Below the pieces are notes generated by a model, which saw only the letters and a program-made list of their open reading frames with translations, did no database searches and was not told where the DNA came from. The translations under genes were made by a program, and so were the position numbers. Source: Rothia nasisuis (lineage in GTDB: Bacteria > Actinomycetota > Actinomycetes > Actinomycetales > Micrococcaceae). Taken from it: a stretch of 64,000 nucleotides of DNA. Positions within the stretch are counted from its first letter, which is position 1. Every line of letters starts with the position of its first letter. Below, one piece after another: positions 17,225 through 26,726 of the stretch. The DNA is taken from NCBI RefSeq assembly GCF_928381405.1, contig NZ_CAKMSB010000007.1, positions 1 through 64,000 of the forward strand, in the 5' to 3' direction.

Positions 17225-18835
17225 ATGTCACAGCTCACCCGCGTCAAGGAATTTGACACCTCACGCCGAGGCTTCTTCAAGATTGCCGGCGGCATCAGCG
17301 CAGCCACTGCATTCGCCGCCTCCATCGCAGCCTGCGGTAACTCGTCAACTGGCACCAGCTCATCTGCGAATGGCGGTAGCGCCAATGCCAACAAGGACGG
17401 CACCATCAACGCCGCAATCGCCTACGACGTCTCCACCACCTTCGACCCCTCGCAGGCATCAGGCGCTGCCCCTTTCGCCGCCAATATGCACATCTTCGAG
17501 GGCCTCTACGGCCTCGATCCCGCCACCCGCGAGCGCTACAACGCGCTGGCCACCGGCGACCCCGAAGTTGTGGACGAGACCACCTACCGTGTTTCTCTGC
17601 GTGAGGGCGCTAAGTTCCACGACGGTGCAGCGGTCACCGCCGCAGACGTTGTCTCCACCTTCGAGCTCTACACCTCAGAAGAATCACTCTTCAGCCAGTT
17701 CCTCTACTTCATCGACACCGTCACCGCTGTAGACGATGCCACTGTAGAGTTCAAGCTCAACCAGCCCTTCCCCCTCTTCGCTGACCGTATCGCCCTGGTC
17801 AACGTCATGCCTGCCTCAGCCAGCGACGACATTGAGGCTTTCGGTGCCCACCCTATCGGCTCCGGCCCCTACAAGTTCGTCTCTGCGACCAAGGGTGACC
17901 ACATCGCCTTTGAACGCTTCGACGACTACAACGGCCCCCGCCCCGCCCTGGCCAAGAGCATGAAGTGGCTGATTCTGGTGGAGTCCTCAGCCCGCGTTAC
18001 CGCCATGAGCTCCCAGCGTGTACAGGCCATCGAGTCCGTGCCCTACGACAGCGTTCCCGTTCTGGAGAACACCAACGGCGTGACCGTCGAGTCGGTGCAG
18101 TCCTTCGGCCTGCTCTTCATGATGTTCAACTGTGCCAAGGCCCCCTTCGACAAGAAGGAAGTTCGCCAGGCCCTCTTCTACGCCATCGATATCGAGAAGG
18201 TCATCTCCACCGGTCTGCTTGGCAACGCCACCGCAGCCACCTCCTTCCTGCACAAGGAGCACCCTGACTACACCGAGGCCTCCACCGTCTACACCTACGA
18301 CAAGGCCAAGGCCCAGCAACTGCTCAAGGACGCCGGCGTCGAGAACCTCTCCATCACCCTGCGCACCACCGACCACGACTGGGTCAAGCAGTGCTCCCAG
18401 CTGGTTCAGGAATCCCTCAAGGACGCCGGCATCGAGGTTACTCTGCAGGACTCCCAGAGTTCCTCCCTCTACTCTGACTACGTTGATACCGGCGACTTCG
18501 ACGTCGTTCTGGCCCCCGGTGACCCCTCCGTCTTCGGCAACGACCCCGACCTGCTGCTCTCCTGGTGGTACCGAGGTGCCACCTGGCCCGAGAAGCGCTT
18601 CCGCTGGTCAGACACCGCCGAGTACACCCAGCTGCAGGATGCTATGGCCGAAGCCGTCGCATCAGACAGCCCCGATTGGAAGGGCATCTTCGACATCGTG
18701 GCAGAGAATGTTCCCCTCTACCCCCTCTTCCACCGCAAACTGCCCACCGCCTGGTCGGCTGATACCCTCACCGACTTCGCCCCCATTCCCACCACCGGCC
18801 TGTCCTTCCAGAAGGTAGGCACCACCCAGGCCTAG
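17225..18835 (+). CDS. siaE: Dpp/Opp-family substrate-binding lipoprotein, probable sialic acid binder (SiaE-like)
   Basis: The 536-residue protein belongs to the oligopeptide-binding family (SBP_bac_5). Its N-terminus has a twin-arginine signal (SRRGFFK, residues 13-19) and a lipobox SIAAC with Cys37, so it is probably exported folded by Tat and then lipidated. Downstream genes encode two permease and two ATPase domains, then nanA, nanK and nanE. Dpp-type sialic acid importers with this layout are known (SatABCD of Haemophilus ducreyi, SiaEFGI of Corynebacterium glutamicum), so sialic acid is the likely cargo, by context rather than by binding residues. Confidence 0.85.
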   Translation: MSQLTRVKEFDTSRRGFFKIAGGISAATAFAASIAACGNSSTGTSSSANGGSANANKDGTINAAIAYDVSTTFDPSQASGAAPFAANMHIFEGLYGLDPATRERYNALATGDPEVVDETTYRVSLREGAKFHDGAAVTAADVVSTFELYTSEESLFSQFLYFIDTVTAVDDATVEFKLNQPFPLFADRIALVNVMPASASDDIEAFGAHPIGSGPYKFVSATKGDHIAFERFDDYNGPRPALAKSMKWLILVESSARVTAMSSQRVQAIESVPYDSVPVLENTNGVTVESVQSFGLLFMMFNCAKAPFDKKEVRQALFYAIDIEKVISTGLLGNATAATSFLHKEHPDYTEASTVYTYDKAKAQQLLKDAGVENLSITLRTTDHDWVKQCSQLVQESLKDAGIEVTLQDSQSSSLYSDYVDTGDFDVVLAPGDPSVFGNDPDLLLSWWYRGATWPEKRFRWSDTAEYTQLQDAMAEAVASDSPDWKGIFDIVAENVPLYPLFHRKLPTAWSADTLTDFAPIPTTGLSFQKVGTTQA

Positions 18836-18930
18836 GTGGTCTCACCGGCCCAGCCTCCCCAGCTGGATAAGCCGGTAACCCGTGAAAAGGTAAACCTATT
18901 TCCACACATCGCACCCCCTTTTCACACCCC

Positions 18931-18969
18931 GCCCGGCACCTGCCTCACCCAAACAAGCAGGTGCCGGGC
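18931..18969 (+). promoter_or_regulatory. Intercistronic hairpin between binding protein and permease genes
   Basis: GCCCGGCACCTGC (18931-18943) and GCAGGTGCCGGGC (18957-18969) form a perfect 13-bp stem with a 13-base loop and no T-run. It lies in the 220-base gap after the binding-protein gene. It probably stabilises the upstream message or lowers read-through, giving more binding protein than permease. Confidence 0.65.
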
Positions 18970-19055
18970 CCACACAAGACCTCTCACCCCACCGGGGCAG
19001 CCCCTCACCCCTCAGCCGCCCCGGCCCCGTCCTAAAACTTCAGGGAGCCAGACCC

Positions 19056-20009
19056 GTGTCAAACTTTCTCAGACTGCTCGGCAGGCGCCTCATCGCCCTG
19101 CCCATCATGATTCTGGGCGTCACCATCTTGGTCTTCGTCATCCTGCAATTCACCCCCGGCGACCCAGCAACCATCGCCCTGGGTGAAGGCGCCTCAGAAG
19201 AAGCCAAAGAAGCCTACCGAGAATCACGGGGCCTCAACGACCCGCTCATCGTCCAGTACTTTGCCTTCCTCTCCCGGCTTATCCGCTTCGACCTGGGCAT
19301 GACCACCCCTCCGGCCCAGCCCGTCATCGACCAAATCAAGGTTGCCTTTCCCACCACCTTGCAACTGACCTTCCTGGGCGTACTGATTGCTGCGGTAGCC
19401 TCCCTGATACTGGGCGTGATCGCGGCTCTCTACCGCGACCGCTGGCCCGACCAGATCATCCGTGTGCTCTCCATGGCCTCCATCGCCACCCCCTCCTTCT
19501 GGCTGGGTATTCTGATGATCCAGTACTTTGCTCTAGGCCTGGGCTGGTTCCCCACCGGAGGCTCCGCCCCTCCCGGCAGCGGCTTCGGCACCTGGCTCTC
19601 CCACATGTTCCTGCCCGCCGTAGCCCTCGCCGTTCCGGTCAGCGCCTCACTGACCCGCACCGTCCGCACCTCCATGGTTGAAGAACTCGACAAAGACTAC
19701 GTGCGCACCGCCATCGGCAACGGCGTACCCCGCCGCGAGGTCATCACCAAGAACGTACTCCGCAACGCCCTCATCACCCCGGTCACTGTGCTCGGCCTGC
19801 GTATCGGCTACCTGCTCGGCGGTGCCGTAGTCATCGAAATGATCTTCTCCCTCAACGGCATGGGCAACCTCATCTTCATCGGTATCACCGGTAACGACAT
19901 CAACCTGGTTCAGGGCGTCGTGCTCACCATCGCCGTCACCTTCGTGCTCGTCAACATCATCGTTGACCTGCTCTACCTACTCATCAACCCCCGTATCAGG
20001 AGCGTCTAA
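19056..20009 (+). CDS. siaF: ABC permease, DppB family (SiaF-like)
   Basis: The 317-residue inner-membrane protein has six predicted helices, the DppB N-terminus (LLGRRLIALPIMILGVTIL) and the cytoplasmic EAA-type loop. It forms half the import channel with the permease part of the next protein. GTG start with AGGGAGCC ahead; the next ATG is two bases past the stop, so they are coupled. Confidence 0.88.
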   Translation: MSNFLRLLGRRLIALPIMILGVTILVFVILQFTPGDPATIALGEGASEEAKEAYRESRGLNDPLIVQYFAFLSRLIRFDLGMTTPPAQPVIDQIKVAFPTTLQLTFLGVLIAAVASLILGVIAALYRDRWPDQIIRVLSMASIATPSFWLGILMIQYFALGLGWFPTGGSAPPGSGFGTWLSHMFLPAVALAVPVSASLTRTVRTSMVEELDKDYVRTAIGNGVPRREVITKNVLRNALITPVTVLGLRIGYLLGGAVVIEMIFSLNGMGNLIFIGITGNDINLVQGVVLTIAVTFVLVNIIVDLLYLLINPRIRSV

Positions 20010-20011
20010 CC

Positions 20012-22105
20012 ATGCGTAGCGGACTAGCAGAACGCCTCTCAGCGCCCGGCATCCGATTCAGGGCGCTCCCCACCGGCTCTAAAATCGCCCTCAGCTTCCT
20101 CCTCTTTATCGCCCTGGTCGCGGTCTTCGCCCCCTGGCTGGCACCCCACGACCCGCTGGCCTCCACCGGTGCCCCCATCGGTGCCCCCAACTCCGACTAC
20201 CTCTTCGGCACCGACCGTCAGGGCCGCGACATCCTCTCCCGTCTGATGTACGGTGCCCGCGCCTCCCTACAGGTCGGTCTGGGCGCTGTCGCCCTGGCTC
20301 TCATCATGGGCGGTATTCTGGGTGCCCTGGCAGCCACCAGCTCCAAGTTCGTCTCCGAGCTGATTATGCGCGTCATGGACGTGCTCATGGCCTTCCCCGG
20401 TATCGCCCTGGCCGCTGTGCTGCTGGCCTCCCTGGGCAACTCGGTGGGCACCATCATCTTCACCATTGCCGTGGTCTACACCCCGCAGCTAGCCCGCGTG
20501 GTCCGCGCCCAGGTGCTGGCCGCCTGGGACGAGGACTACGTCCGTGCCGAGCGAGTTATGGGATCCCCCCGCTTCTACATCCTGCTCAAGCACGTCGTGC
20601 GCAATACCATCGCCCCCGTGCTGGTCTTCGCCACCGTCATGGTTGCCGACGCCATCATTCTCGAAGCCTCCCTGAGCTTTCTCTCAGCCGGTGTGCGCCC
20701 GCCAGATCCTTCCTGGGGTAACGTCATTGCCGACGGCCGTGCCCTGGTGCTGGCAGGCGGCTGGTGGGCCACCACCTTCGCAGGTGCCATCATCCTGCTG
20801 ACCGTCCTGGCCCTCAATGTGCTCTCTGAGGGCATGACCGACGCCATGGTCAACCCCAAGCTACGCCGCAAGGTCAAGATTGACGACACCTCCGTGGTTG
20901 CTGGCACCACCGCCGGTGCCCTCACCGCAGCACCCTCCACCGCCGACGACAAGTCCATCGCAGCTACCTCCCCCGAGGAAGAGGGGCAGGGCGCCGCCCC
21001 CTGGGGTGAGCCCGTCAGGCACGCTGGCTCCCGCCCGGCAGCCGAGAGGGACGCTGTGGTTGCCGCCAACCTGGCAGGAGTCCTGGCCGAACTCAAGAGC
21101 GCAGAAGCCCGCCGCACCGACCGCCTACAGGCAGACGCATCCGCCCGCGTCATCCTGGAAGTCAAGGACCTCTCCATCTACTTCCCCGAACGCTTCGGCG
21201 ATACCCCGGTAGTAGATCGCGTCTCCTTCACCGTCACCGAGGGCCAGACCATGGGCCTGGTGGGTGAGTCAGGTTCGGGTAAGTCCATTACCTCCCTGGC
21301 CATTATCGGCCTGCTCGACAGGAAGGCCAAGATCACCGGCTCCGTGCTCTTTGAAGGCCAGGAACTGGTCGGGGCCTCCGAAGCCGAATTCCAGAAGCTG
21401 CGTGGCTCCGTGATTTCCATGGTCTACCAGGACGCCCTGAGCTCCCTGAACCCCTCCATGCTCATCAAGGACCAGATGAAGCAGCTGACCCGCCGCGGCG
21501 GCCGCAAGAGCCCCGAAGAGCTCCTGCGCCTGGTCAAGCTCGACCCCGAGCGCACCCTGGCCTCCTACCCCCACGAGCTCTCCGGCGGTCAGCGTCAGCG
21601 CGTCCTCATCGCTATGGCTCTCTCCCGCTCCCCCAAGCTGGTCATTGCCGATGAGCCCACCACAGCCCTTGACGTCACCGTGCAGGCCGAGGTCATCAAG
21701 CTCCTCAACGAGCTACGCGAGCAGCTGGGCTTCGCCATGATCTTCGTATCGCACGACCTGGCCCTGGTAGCCCAGGTGGCCCACCGTATCTCGGTCATGT
21801 ACGCCGGTCAGATCGTAGAAGCAGGTGCCACCAGCCAGCTACTGAGCAACCCCATGCACGAGTACACCCGGGGCCTGCTCGGCTCCGTGCTCTCCATCGA
21901 ATCCGGCTCCGAGCGTCTCTACCAGATTCCCGGCACCGTGCCCTCCCCCTCCGACTTCGCCACCGGCGACCGCTTCGCCCCCCGCTCCCAGCGCCCAGGC
22001 GCTGACCCCGAGCAGAAGCTGGTCTTCACCCCTGTCACCGGCGATACCGACCACCACTGGGCCTCCCACCTGGCCCCCGCCACTACCTCACAGGAGACAG
22101 CATGA
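20012..22105 (+). CDS. siaG: Fused ABC permease (DppC) and ATPase (DppD), SiaG-like
   Basis: The 697-residue protein joins two usually separate subunits. Residues 1 to about 290 are a DppC-type permease with N-terminal FGTDRQGRDILSR. A ~90-residue hydrophilic linker rich in Ala/Pro/Glu follows. From about 380 an oligopeptide-type ATPase has Walker A GESGSGKS (418-425), LSGGQ (523-527) and IADEPTTALDV, ending with the oligopeptide-transporter C-terminal region. The same fusion is, as I recall, found in the sialic acid importer of corynebacteria. The stop overlaps the next ATG by 4 bases (ATGA). Confidence 0.9.
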   Translation: MRSGLAERLSAPGIRFRALPTGSKIALSFLLFIALVAVFAPWLAPHDPLASTGAPIGAPNSDYLFGTDRQGRDILSRLMYGARASLQVGLGAVALALIMGGILGALAATSSKFVSELIMRVMDVLMAFPGIALAAVLLASLGNSVGTIIFTIAVVYTPQLARVVRAQVLAAWDEDYVRAERVMGSPRFYILLKHVVRNTIAPVLVFATVMVADAIILEASLSFLSAGVRPPDPSWGNVIADGRALVLAGGWWATTFAGAIILLTVLALNVLSEGMTDAMVNPKLRRKVKIDDTSVVAGTTAGALTAAPSTADDKSIAATSPEEEGQGAAPWGEPVRHAGSRPAAERDAVVAANLAGVLAELKSAEARRTDRLQADASARVILEVKDLSIYFPERFGDTPVVDRVSFTVTEGQTMGLVGESGSGKSITSLAIIGLLDRKAKITGSVLFEGQELVGASEAEFQKLRGSVISMVYQDALSSLNPSMLIKDQMKQLTRRGGRKSPEELLRLVKLDPERTLASYPHELSGGQRQRVLIAMALSRSPKLVIADEPTTALDVTVQAEVIKLLNELREQLGFAMIFVSHDLALVAQVAHRISVMYAGQIVEAGATSQLLSNPMHEYTRGLLGSVLSIESGSERLYQIPGTVPSPSDFATGDRFAPRSQRPGADPEQKLVFTPVTGDTDHHWASHLAPATTSQETA

Positions 22106-22968
22106 ACACCCAGCCTGTGACCCCCGCAGCAGAAAACCTGCTCAACACCACCGGCCGCGCCGCCGTCCACCGCGTCAGCGAACCCATCATCGAGCTCAAA
22201 GACGTACAGGTCCACTACCGGGCCCGCACCGGCGGTATCTTCAAACCCAACATCGTCAAAGCTGTGGACGGGGTAAACCTGGCCGTCCGCCGCGGTGAAA
22301 CCATCGGCCTGGTCGGCGAATCGGGCTGCGGCAAGTCCACTCTGGCCTCCATCATCGTCGGGCTGCAAAAGCCCACCGGGGGCGACGTGCTCTTCAAGGG
22401 CAAGAGCGCCCTCAAGCGCAATGCGGCCCTGCGTAAGGAATTCGGTTCGGACGTCTCCATCGTCTTCCAGGACCCCTCCACCGCCCTCAACCCGCGTATG
22501 ACCGTGCAAGACATCCTCAAGGACCCTCTGGATGTGCACGGCATCGGCGATAAGGCCGGGCGCGACCGGCGCGTCCGTGAGCTCCTGCACCTGGTGGGCC
22601 TGCCCGCCTCAGCAGCCGACGCCCTGCCCTCCCAGATCTCTGGCGGCCAGCGCCAGCGCGTCGCTATTGCCCGCGCCCTGGCCCTAGAACCCAAGGTGAT
22701 TGTGGCCGACGAGCCCACCAGCGCCCTCGATGTGTCAGTGCGAGCCCAGGTGCTCAACCTGCTCTCAGACCTTAAGGAAGAGCTCTTCCTCGGCATGGTC
22801 TTCATCTCCCACGACATTCAAACCGTCCGCTACGTCTCCGACCGTATCTGCGTGATGAATAGGGGAAAGATCGTTGAAGAAGGCAGCGCCGAACAGGTCT
22901 TCGACACTCCCAGCCAGGACTACACCCGAACTCTGCTGGGAGCAGCACCCACCCTGCTCCACGTCTAA
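22102..22968 (+). CDS. siaI: ABC transporter ATP-binding protein, DppF family (SiaI-like)
   Basis: The 288-residue ATPase has Walker A GESGCGKS (72-79), signature ISGGQRQR and Walker [14 protein letters not shown]. It pairs with the ATPase half of the fused protein to drive import. Translation is coupled to the upstream gene through a 4-base ATGA overlap. Confidence 0.9.
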   Translation: MNTQPVTPAAENLLNTTGRAAVHRVSEPIIELKDVQVHYRARTGGIFKPNIVKAVDGVNLAVRRGETIGLVGESGCGKSTLASIIVGLQKPTGGDVLFKGKSALKRNAALRKEFGSDVSIVFQDPSTALNPRMTVQDILKDPLDVHGIGDKAGRDRRVRELLHLVGLPASAADALPSQISGGQRQRVAIARALALEPKVIVADEPTSALDVSVRAQVLNLLSDLKEELFLGMVFISHDIQTVRYVSDRICVMNRGKIVEEGSAEQVFDTPSQDYTRTLLGAAPTLLHV

Positions 22969-23039
22969 AGTAACCGCCCGGGCGGCGCAGCTCACCGCCG
23001 AGTACCGCGCCGCCCCAATCCCACCAAGGAGAACACCCC

Positions 23040-23960
23040 ATGACCGCTCCCGCTTTCTCCGGCATTATCCCGCCCCTGCTCACCCCCCGCACCGCGGACG
23101 GTGCCCTCGATATCCCCTCCCTGCGCCGCCTGCTCGACCACCTCATCGACGGCGGAGTAGACGGCATCTTCGCCCTGGGCTCCTCATCCGAGGTGCTCTA
23201 CCTGACCAACCAAGAACGCGAAACCGTGCTGAGCACCTGCATCGAAACAATCCAGGGGCGGGTCCCCCTGCTTGTCGGTGTCAACGACATGACCACCGCC
23301 CGCGTCATCGACGAAGCCAAGCGCCTGCTGGCCATCGGCGGTGACGCCATCGTGGTCACCAGCCAGTTCTACGCCATCGACAATGCCTTCGAAGAAGAAC
23401 GCCACTTCCGCGCCATCGCCGATGCCGTCGACGTCCCCGTCTTCGCCTACGACGTGCCGGTACGCACCAAGCAGAAGCTCCCCCTGCCCCTGCTCACCAA
23501 GCTAGCCCGCGAGGGCGTCATTGCCGGTGTTAAGGACTCATCCGGCGACGACGTCTCCTTCCGCCAGCTCACCCTTGCCACCCGCGACCTCAAAGGCTTC
23601 GCCGCCTTCACCGGCCACGAAGTTGTCTGCGACGGGGCCATGCTCTCAGGCGCTGCAGGCCTGGTCCCCGGTCTCGGCAACGTTGATCCCGCAGGCTACA
23701 AGCGCCTCTACGAGGCAGCCCGCGCAGGCGACTGGGAAGCAGCCCGCACCGAACAGGATCGCCTGGCCAAGCTCTTCGACATCGTCTTTGTCGAAACCCC
23801 CAGCGTCTCCGGCGGCGCAGCAGGCCTGGGCGCCTTCAAAACCGCCCTGCAGGTCATGGGAGTTCTCGACTCCAACACCATGTCCCAGCCCATGGAAACC
23901 CTCGGCGACACCGAAACCCAGCGCATCCGCGCTATCGTCCAATCAGTCGGGCTCATCTAG
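23040..23960 (+). CDS. nanA: N-acetylneuraminate lyase
   Basis: The 306-residue protein is a DHDPS/NAL-family TIM barrel. The Schiff-base lysine is K165 (GVKDSSG) and the catalytic tyrosine is Y137 (FAYDVPVR), the same numbers as in E. coli NanA. A GSSSE stretch near residue 46 corresponds to the carboxylate-binding GSTGE motif. It splits sialic acid into N-acetylmannosamine and pyruvate. Context with nanK and nanE separates it from DapA. AAGGAG precedes the ATG. Confidence 0.9.
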   Translation: MTAPAFSGIIPPLLTPRTADGALDIPSLRRLLDHLIDGGVDGIFALGSSSEVLYLTNQERETVLSTCIETIQGRVPLLVGVNDMTTARVIDEAKRLLAIGGDAIVVTSQFYAIDNAFEEERHFRAIADAVDVPVFAYDVPVRTKQKLPLPLLTKLAREGVIAGVKDSSGDDVSFRQLTLATRDLKGFAAFTGHEVVCDGAMLSGAAGLVPGLGNVDPAGYKRLYEAARAGDWEAARTEQDRLAKLFDIVFVETPSVSGGAAGLGAFKTALQVMGVLDSNTMSQPMETLGDTETQRIRAIVQSVGLI

Positions 23961-23988
23961 CCCCTCCGCCTGAGAAAGGGACGCTTTC

Positions 23989-24924
23989 ATGACCCACCAG
24001 CCCGTAGCACTCACCGCAGATCTCGGCGGCACCAAAACAGCCCTCGGTATCGTCTCCTCCACCGGCGACGTCCTGCACCGCGACAAAATCCCAACCCAGG
24101 CCCAGGCCGGAGGAACCACACTCGCCGAGCACACCGCGTCCGCCCTCGCCGACCTAGCCGACCTGGCCCGCAGCCGGGGCTACCAGCCGGTCGGCATCGG
24201 CATCGGATCAGCGGGTGTCATTGGTAAAGAAGGGCAGGTCATTACCGCGGCCAACCTCATCCGCGACTGGAGTGGCACCCCGCTGGCAGCCATCGTCACC
24301 GACCGCACCGGCCTACCGGCTTACGCCGTCAACGACGTCCATGCCCACGCCCTGGGCGAAGCCTGGCAGGGTGCCACCTCCACCGCCGAAACCAGCCTCA
24401 TGGTCGCCTTCGGCACCGGCGTTGGCGGCTCCTACATCAGCGGTGGCACCCAGATGCGAGGGGCCCATTCCCTGGCCGGGCACGTCGGCCATTTCTCCTC
24501 CCCCTGGGCCGTCGGCATCACCTGCACCTGCGGCGGAGCGGGCCATGTAGAAGCCGTTGCCTCCGGCACCGGCATCGTCGCCAGCTACCACCGCCTCGGC
24601 GGCGAAAGCCCCGCAGCCAACCTCTTTGATCTCGAGCATCTGGCCGAGACAGGTGACCCCATCGCCTGCGACTCCATCGCCCTCGGAGCCCGCGCCGCCG
24701 GTATCGCCCTGGGTGACCTGGCCACCATCCTCGACCCCCACCTGATTGTGGTCTCCGGCGGCGTAGTCAACCTCGGCAAGCGCTGGTGGGACGACATGGC
24801 AGCAGCCTACCTCAGCTCAGCCCTGGGCCAGGCCGCCGAAACCACCATCGTCCGCGCAGCCCTCGGCTCCGATGCTCCCCTGCTCGGGGCCGCCACCCTC
24901 ATTCCCGACTTCGCCACCCGCTAG
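23989..24924 (+). CDS. nanK: N-acetylmannosamine kinase, ROK family
   Basis: The 311-residue ROK kinase has the ATP-binding DLGGTK motif (12-17) and the sugar and zinc region around residues 165-188. The zinc motif, normally CxCGxxGCxE, reads C179-T-C181-G-G-A-G-H186-V-E188, so the third cysteine is replaced by histidine. It phosphorylates N-acetylmannosamine made by NanA, with nanE next to act on the product. A GAAAGGGACG site lies before the ATG. Confidence 0.9.
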   Translation: MTHQPVALTADLGGTKTALGIVSSTGDVLHRDKIPTQAQAGGTTLAEHTASALADLADLARSRGYQPVGIGIGSAGVIGKEGQVITAANLIRDWSGTPLAAIVTDRTGLPAYAVNDVHAHALGEAWQGATSTAETSLMVAFGTGVGGSYISGGTQMRGAHSLAGHVGHFSSPWAVGITCTCGGAGHVEAVASGTGIVASYHRLGGESPAANLFDLEHLAETGDPIACDSIALGARAAGIALGDLATILDPHLIVVSGGVVNLGKRWWDDMAAAYLSSALGQAAETTIVRAALGSDAPLLGAATLIPDFATR

Positions 24925-24933
24925 GAAAACACC

Positions 24934-25620
24934 GTGTTCACTCCCGACCAGCTCACCGAACTTCTCGCAGGCCAGCTCATTGTTTCAGCCCAGGCCTACC
25001 CCGGCGAACCCATGCGCGACCCCCGCACCACCGGCCAGGTCGCCGCCTCCGCCGTCCTGGGCGGAGCCGCCGCCGTACGTGTGCAAGGCCTGGCAGACAT
25101 CCAGTTCACCCGCACCGCCGTGGAGGTACCCGTCATCGGGCTTTGGAAGGACGGCCACGACGGCATCTTCATCACCCCTACCCTGCACCACGCCCTCGCC
25201 GTTGCCCAGGCAGGAGCCCACATCGTCGCCCTCGACGGTACCCTGCGCAACCGCCCCGACGGGCTCACTCTTGCCCAGGTCATTGAGGGAATTCACGCCT
25301 CTAGCAATGCCCTGGTCATGGCCGACTGCGACTCTCTTGAATCAGCTCTTGCAGCTGCCGATGCCGGAGCCGACTTCATCGGAACCACCCTGGCCGGTTA
25401 CACCGGCACCCGCCCCAGAACCGACGGCCCCGACCTCGAACTTCTCGAAGCTATCGCCGCCCGTAACCTTGGCCGCCCCCTCATTGCAGAAGGACGTGTG
25501 CACACCCCCACCCAGGCCCGGGCCGCCCTCGACGCCGGAGCCCACGCCGTCGTCGTTGGTACCGCCATCACCCACCCCATTTCTATTACGGGCTGGTTTA
25601 AAGAGGCAATGACTCAATAA
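24934..25620 (+). CDS. nanE: N-acetylmannosamine-6-phosphate 2-epimerase
   Basis: The 228-residue TIM-barrel protein shows the NanE N-terminal signature LIVSAQAYPGEPMRDP, the VPVIGLWK strand with a catalytic lysine, ADCDSLE, and the phosphate-binding C-terminus (AEGRVHTPTQAR, AVVVGTAITHP). It turns ManNAc-6-phosphate into GlcNAc-6-phosphate, the NagA substrate. GTG start 9 bases after nanK. It is the last gene of the operon. Confidence 0.92.
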   Translation: MFTPDQLTELLAGQLIVSAQAYPGEPMRDPRTTGQVAASAVLGGAAAVRVQGLADIQFTRTAVEVPVIGLWKDGHDGIFITPTLHHALAVAQAGAHIVALDGTLRNRPDGLTLAQVIEGIHASSNALVMADCDSLESALAAADAGADFIGTTLAGYTGTRPRTDGPDLELLEAIAARNLGRPLIAEGRVHTPTQARAALDAGAHAVVVGTAITHPISITGWFKEAMTQ

Positions 25621-25745
25621 CAGAAAGGCTTCGCAGGCTCGCACTCGCTGCCGCCCCTCTCGCCCGGTTCGCTTCTGGCTGGCAAGCTCGCCAGCCACCG
25701 AGCGTGAGCCCGGGGCACCTCTACCCTTATGAATAAGCCTCAAAG
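25621..25745. repeat. Dispersed palindromic repeat, copy C
   Basis: The stretch starts GGCTTCGCAGGCTCGCACTC and ends TTATGAATAAGCCTC, with inverted AGCTCG/CGAGC blocks inside. It shares the right terminus and the GGCTC-C-A-C-TCG core with the other copies, but its left terminus is eroded at the nanE stop. It is part of a 223-base gap before nagB. Confidence 0.55.
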
Positions 25746-25790
25746 GTTCATAGCGGCCCTGCCCCACCCAGATACTAAAAATAACCAAAG

Positions 25791-25837
25791 ATAAAACTGG
25801 GGTGGGAGTTATAAATATACCCCCACCCCAGTTTTAT
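25791..25837. terminator. Bidirectional terminator between nanE and nagB
   Basis: Perfect 16-bp inverted repeat (ATAAAACTGGGGTGGG with 25822-25837) and a 15-base AT-rich loop. The A/T ends serve as T-runs on both strands. It separates the converging nan and nagB units. Confidence 0.85.
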
Positions 25838-25843
25838 ATATTT

Positions 25844-26653
25844 TCATGCCCCAATATTTTCTGGCTTCTGAAAGAAGGGAATATTGCTTTGGGCAAAACG
25901 GTAATATTCTGCATTTTTAAGCTGGGAGGCAGCCGCCTCATCGATAACCACCGTGACATCGGGGTGCATCTGCAAGATGGAACCGGGGCAGGAGGCGGTC
26001 ACCGGCCCCTCAGCCATACCGGCTATAGCCGCTGCCTTCTTCTCGCCGTCGGCAACCAGCACAATCTTGCGGGCCTCCATGATGGTGCCGATACCCTGGG
26101 TCAGGCAGTGGACCGGCACCTTCGAGGTATCGCCGTCAAAGAAACGAGCGTTATCCGCTACCGTCTTAGGGGCCAGTGTCTTAATACGGGTGCGCGAAGC
26201 TAAAGATGAGCCGGGCTCATTAAAGCCTATATGCCCATTGGCACCTATACCGAGTATTTGCACGTCAACCCCACCTTCAGCCTTCATATCTGCCTCGTAG
26301 GCGGCACATTCGGCGGGGATGTCTTCGGCCATACCGTTGAGCACATGCACCCGCTCAGCACTCAGTCCCACCTTCTGCACCACCTGGTCATTGATAACAC
26401 TGTGGTAAGACTCGGGGTGGGCAGGGTCAAGGCCCACGTACTCATCGAGAGCAAAGGCACTCACAGCACCCACATTGAGCCCAGCCTGCACACGGGCCGC
26501 AAGGTGCTCATAGGTGCTCTCAGGCGATGAGCCGGTAGCCACACCCCACACGGTTGAAAGACCCCGCTGATTGTTTCGCTCGGTCACCATAGCAATAAGC
26601 GAAGCAGCATAAGCTCCCGCTTGATCCTTTGAATCACATATAATTATTTCCAT
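25844..26653 (-). CDS. nagB: Glucosamine-6-phosphate deaminase
   Basis: The 269-residue protein shows FALDEYVGLDPAHPESY (catalytic Asp), GIGANGHIGFNEPGSS (catalytic His) and the phosphate loop GVATGSSPE. It converts glucosamine-6-phosphate to fructose-6-phosphate and ammonia. I start it at the ATG at 26653 (MEIIICDSKDQAG), which fits the family; a longer frame upstream is Tyr/Cys-rich and runs into the promoter. TACTAT ends 6 bases before this ATG, so the mRNA is probably leaderless. Confidence 0.93.
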   Translation of the reverse strand: MEIIICDSKDQAGAYAASLIAMVTERNNQRGLSTVWGVATGSSPESTYEHLAARVQAGLNVGAVSAFALDEYVGLDPAHPESYHSVINDQVVQKVGLSAERVHVLNGMAEDIPAECAAYEADMKAEGGVDVQILGIGANGHIGFNEPGSSLASRTRIKTLAPKTVADNARFFDGDTSKVPVHCLTQGIGTIMEARKIVLVADGEKKAAAIAGMAEGPVTASCPGSILQMHPDVTVVIDEAAASQLKNAEYYRFAQSNIPFFQKPENIGA

Positions 26654-26726
26654 AAGAATATAGTACAAAAAATATATGTTTAAATACCCGCCAGCACAAC
26701 AATATGACGTATTGATAAGGGACCCT
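26654..26726. promoter_or_regulatory. nagB/nagA divergent promoter region
   Basis: A 73-base, strongly AT-rich gap. On the minus strand TACTAT (26660-26665) lies 6 bases from the nagB ATG. On the plus strand AAGGGA lies 4-5 bases from the nagA ATG. No copy of the 18-bp palindrome from the sialic acid promoter is seen here, so nag control may differ. Confidence 0.55.

Noticed and set aside
24786-25286. Arg/Pro/His-rich plus-strand frame across nanK and nanE
   Set aside because: Frame-shifted shadow of two well-supported genes, typical of GC-rich DNA; the same applies to long frames opposite the EssC-like gene (8729-9538) and the importer genes.
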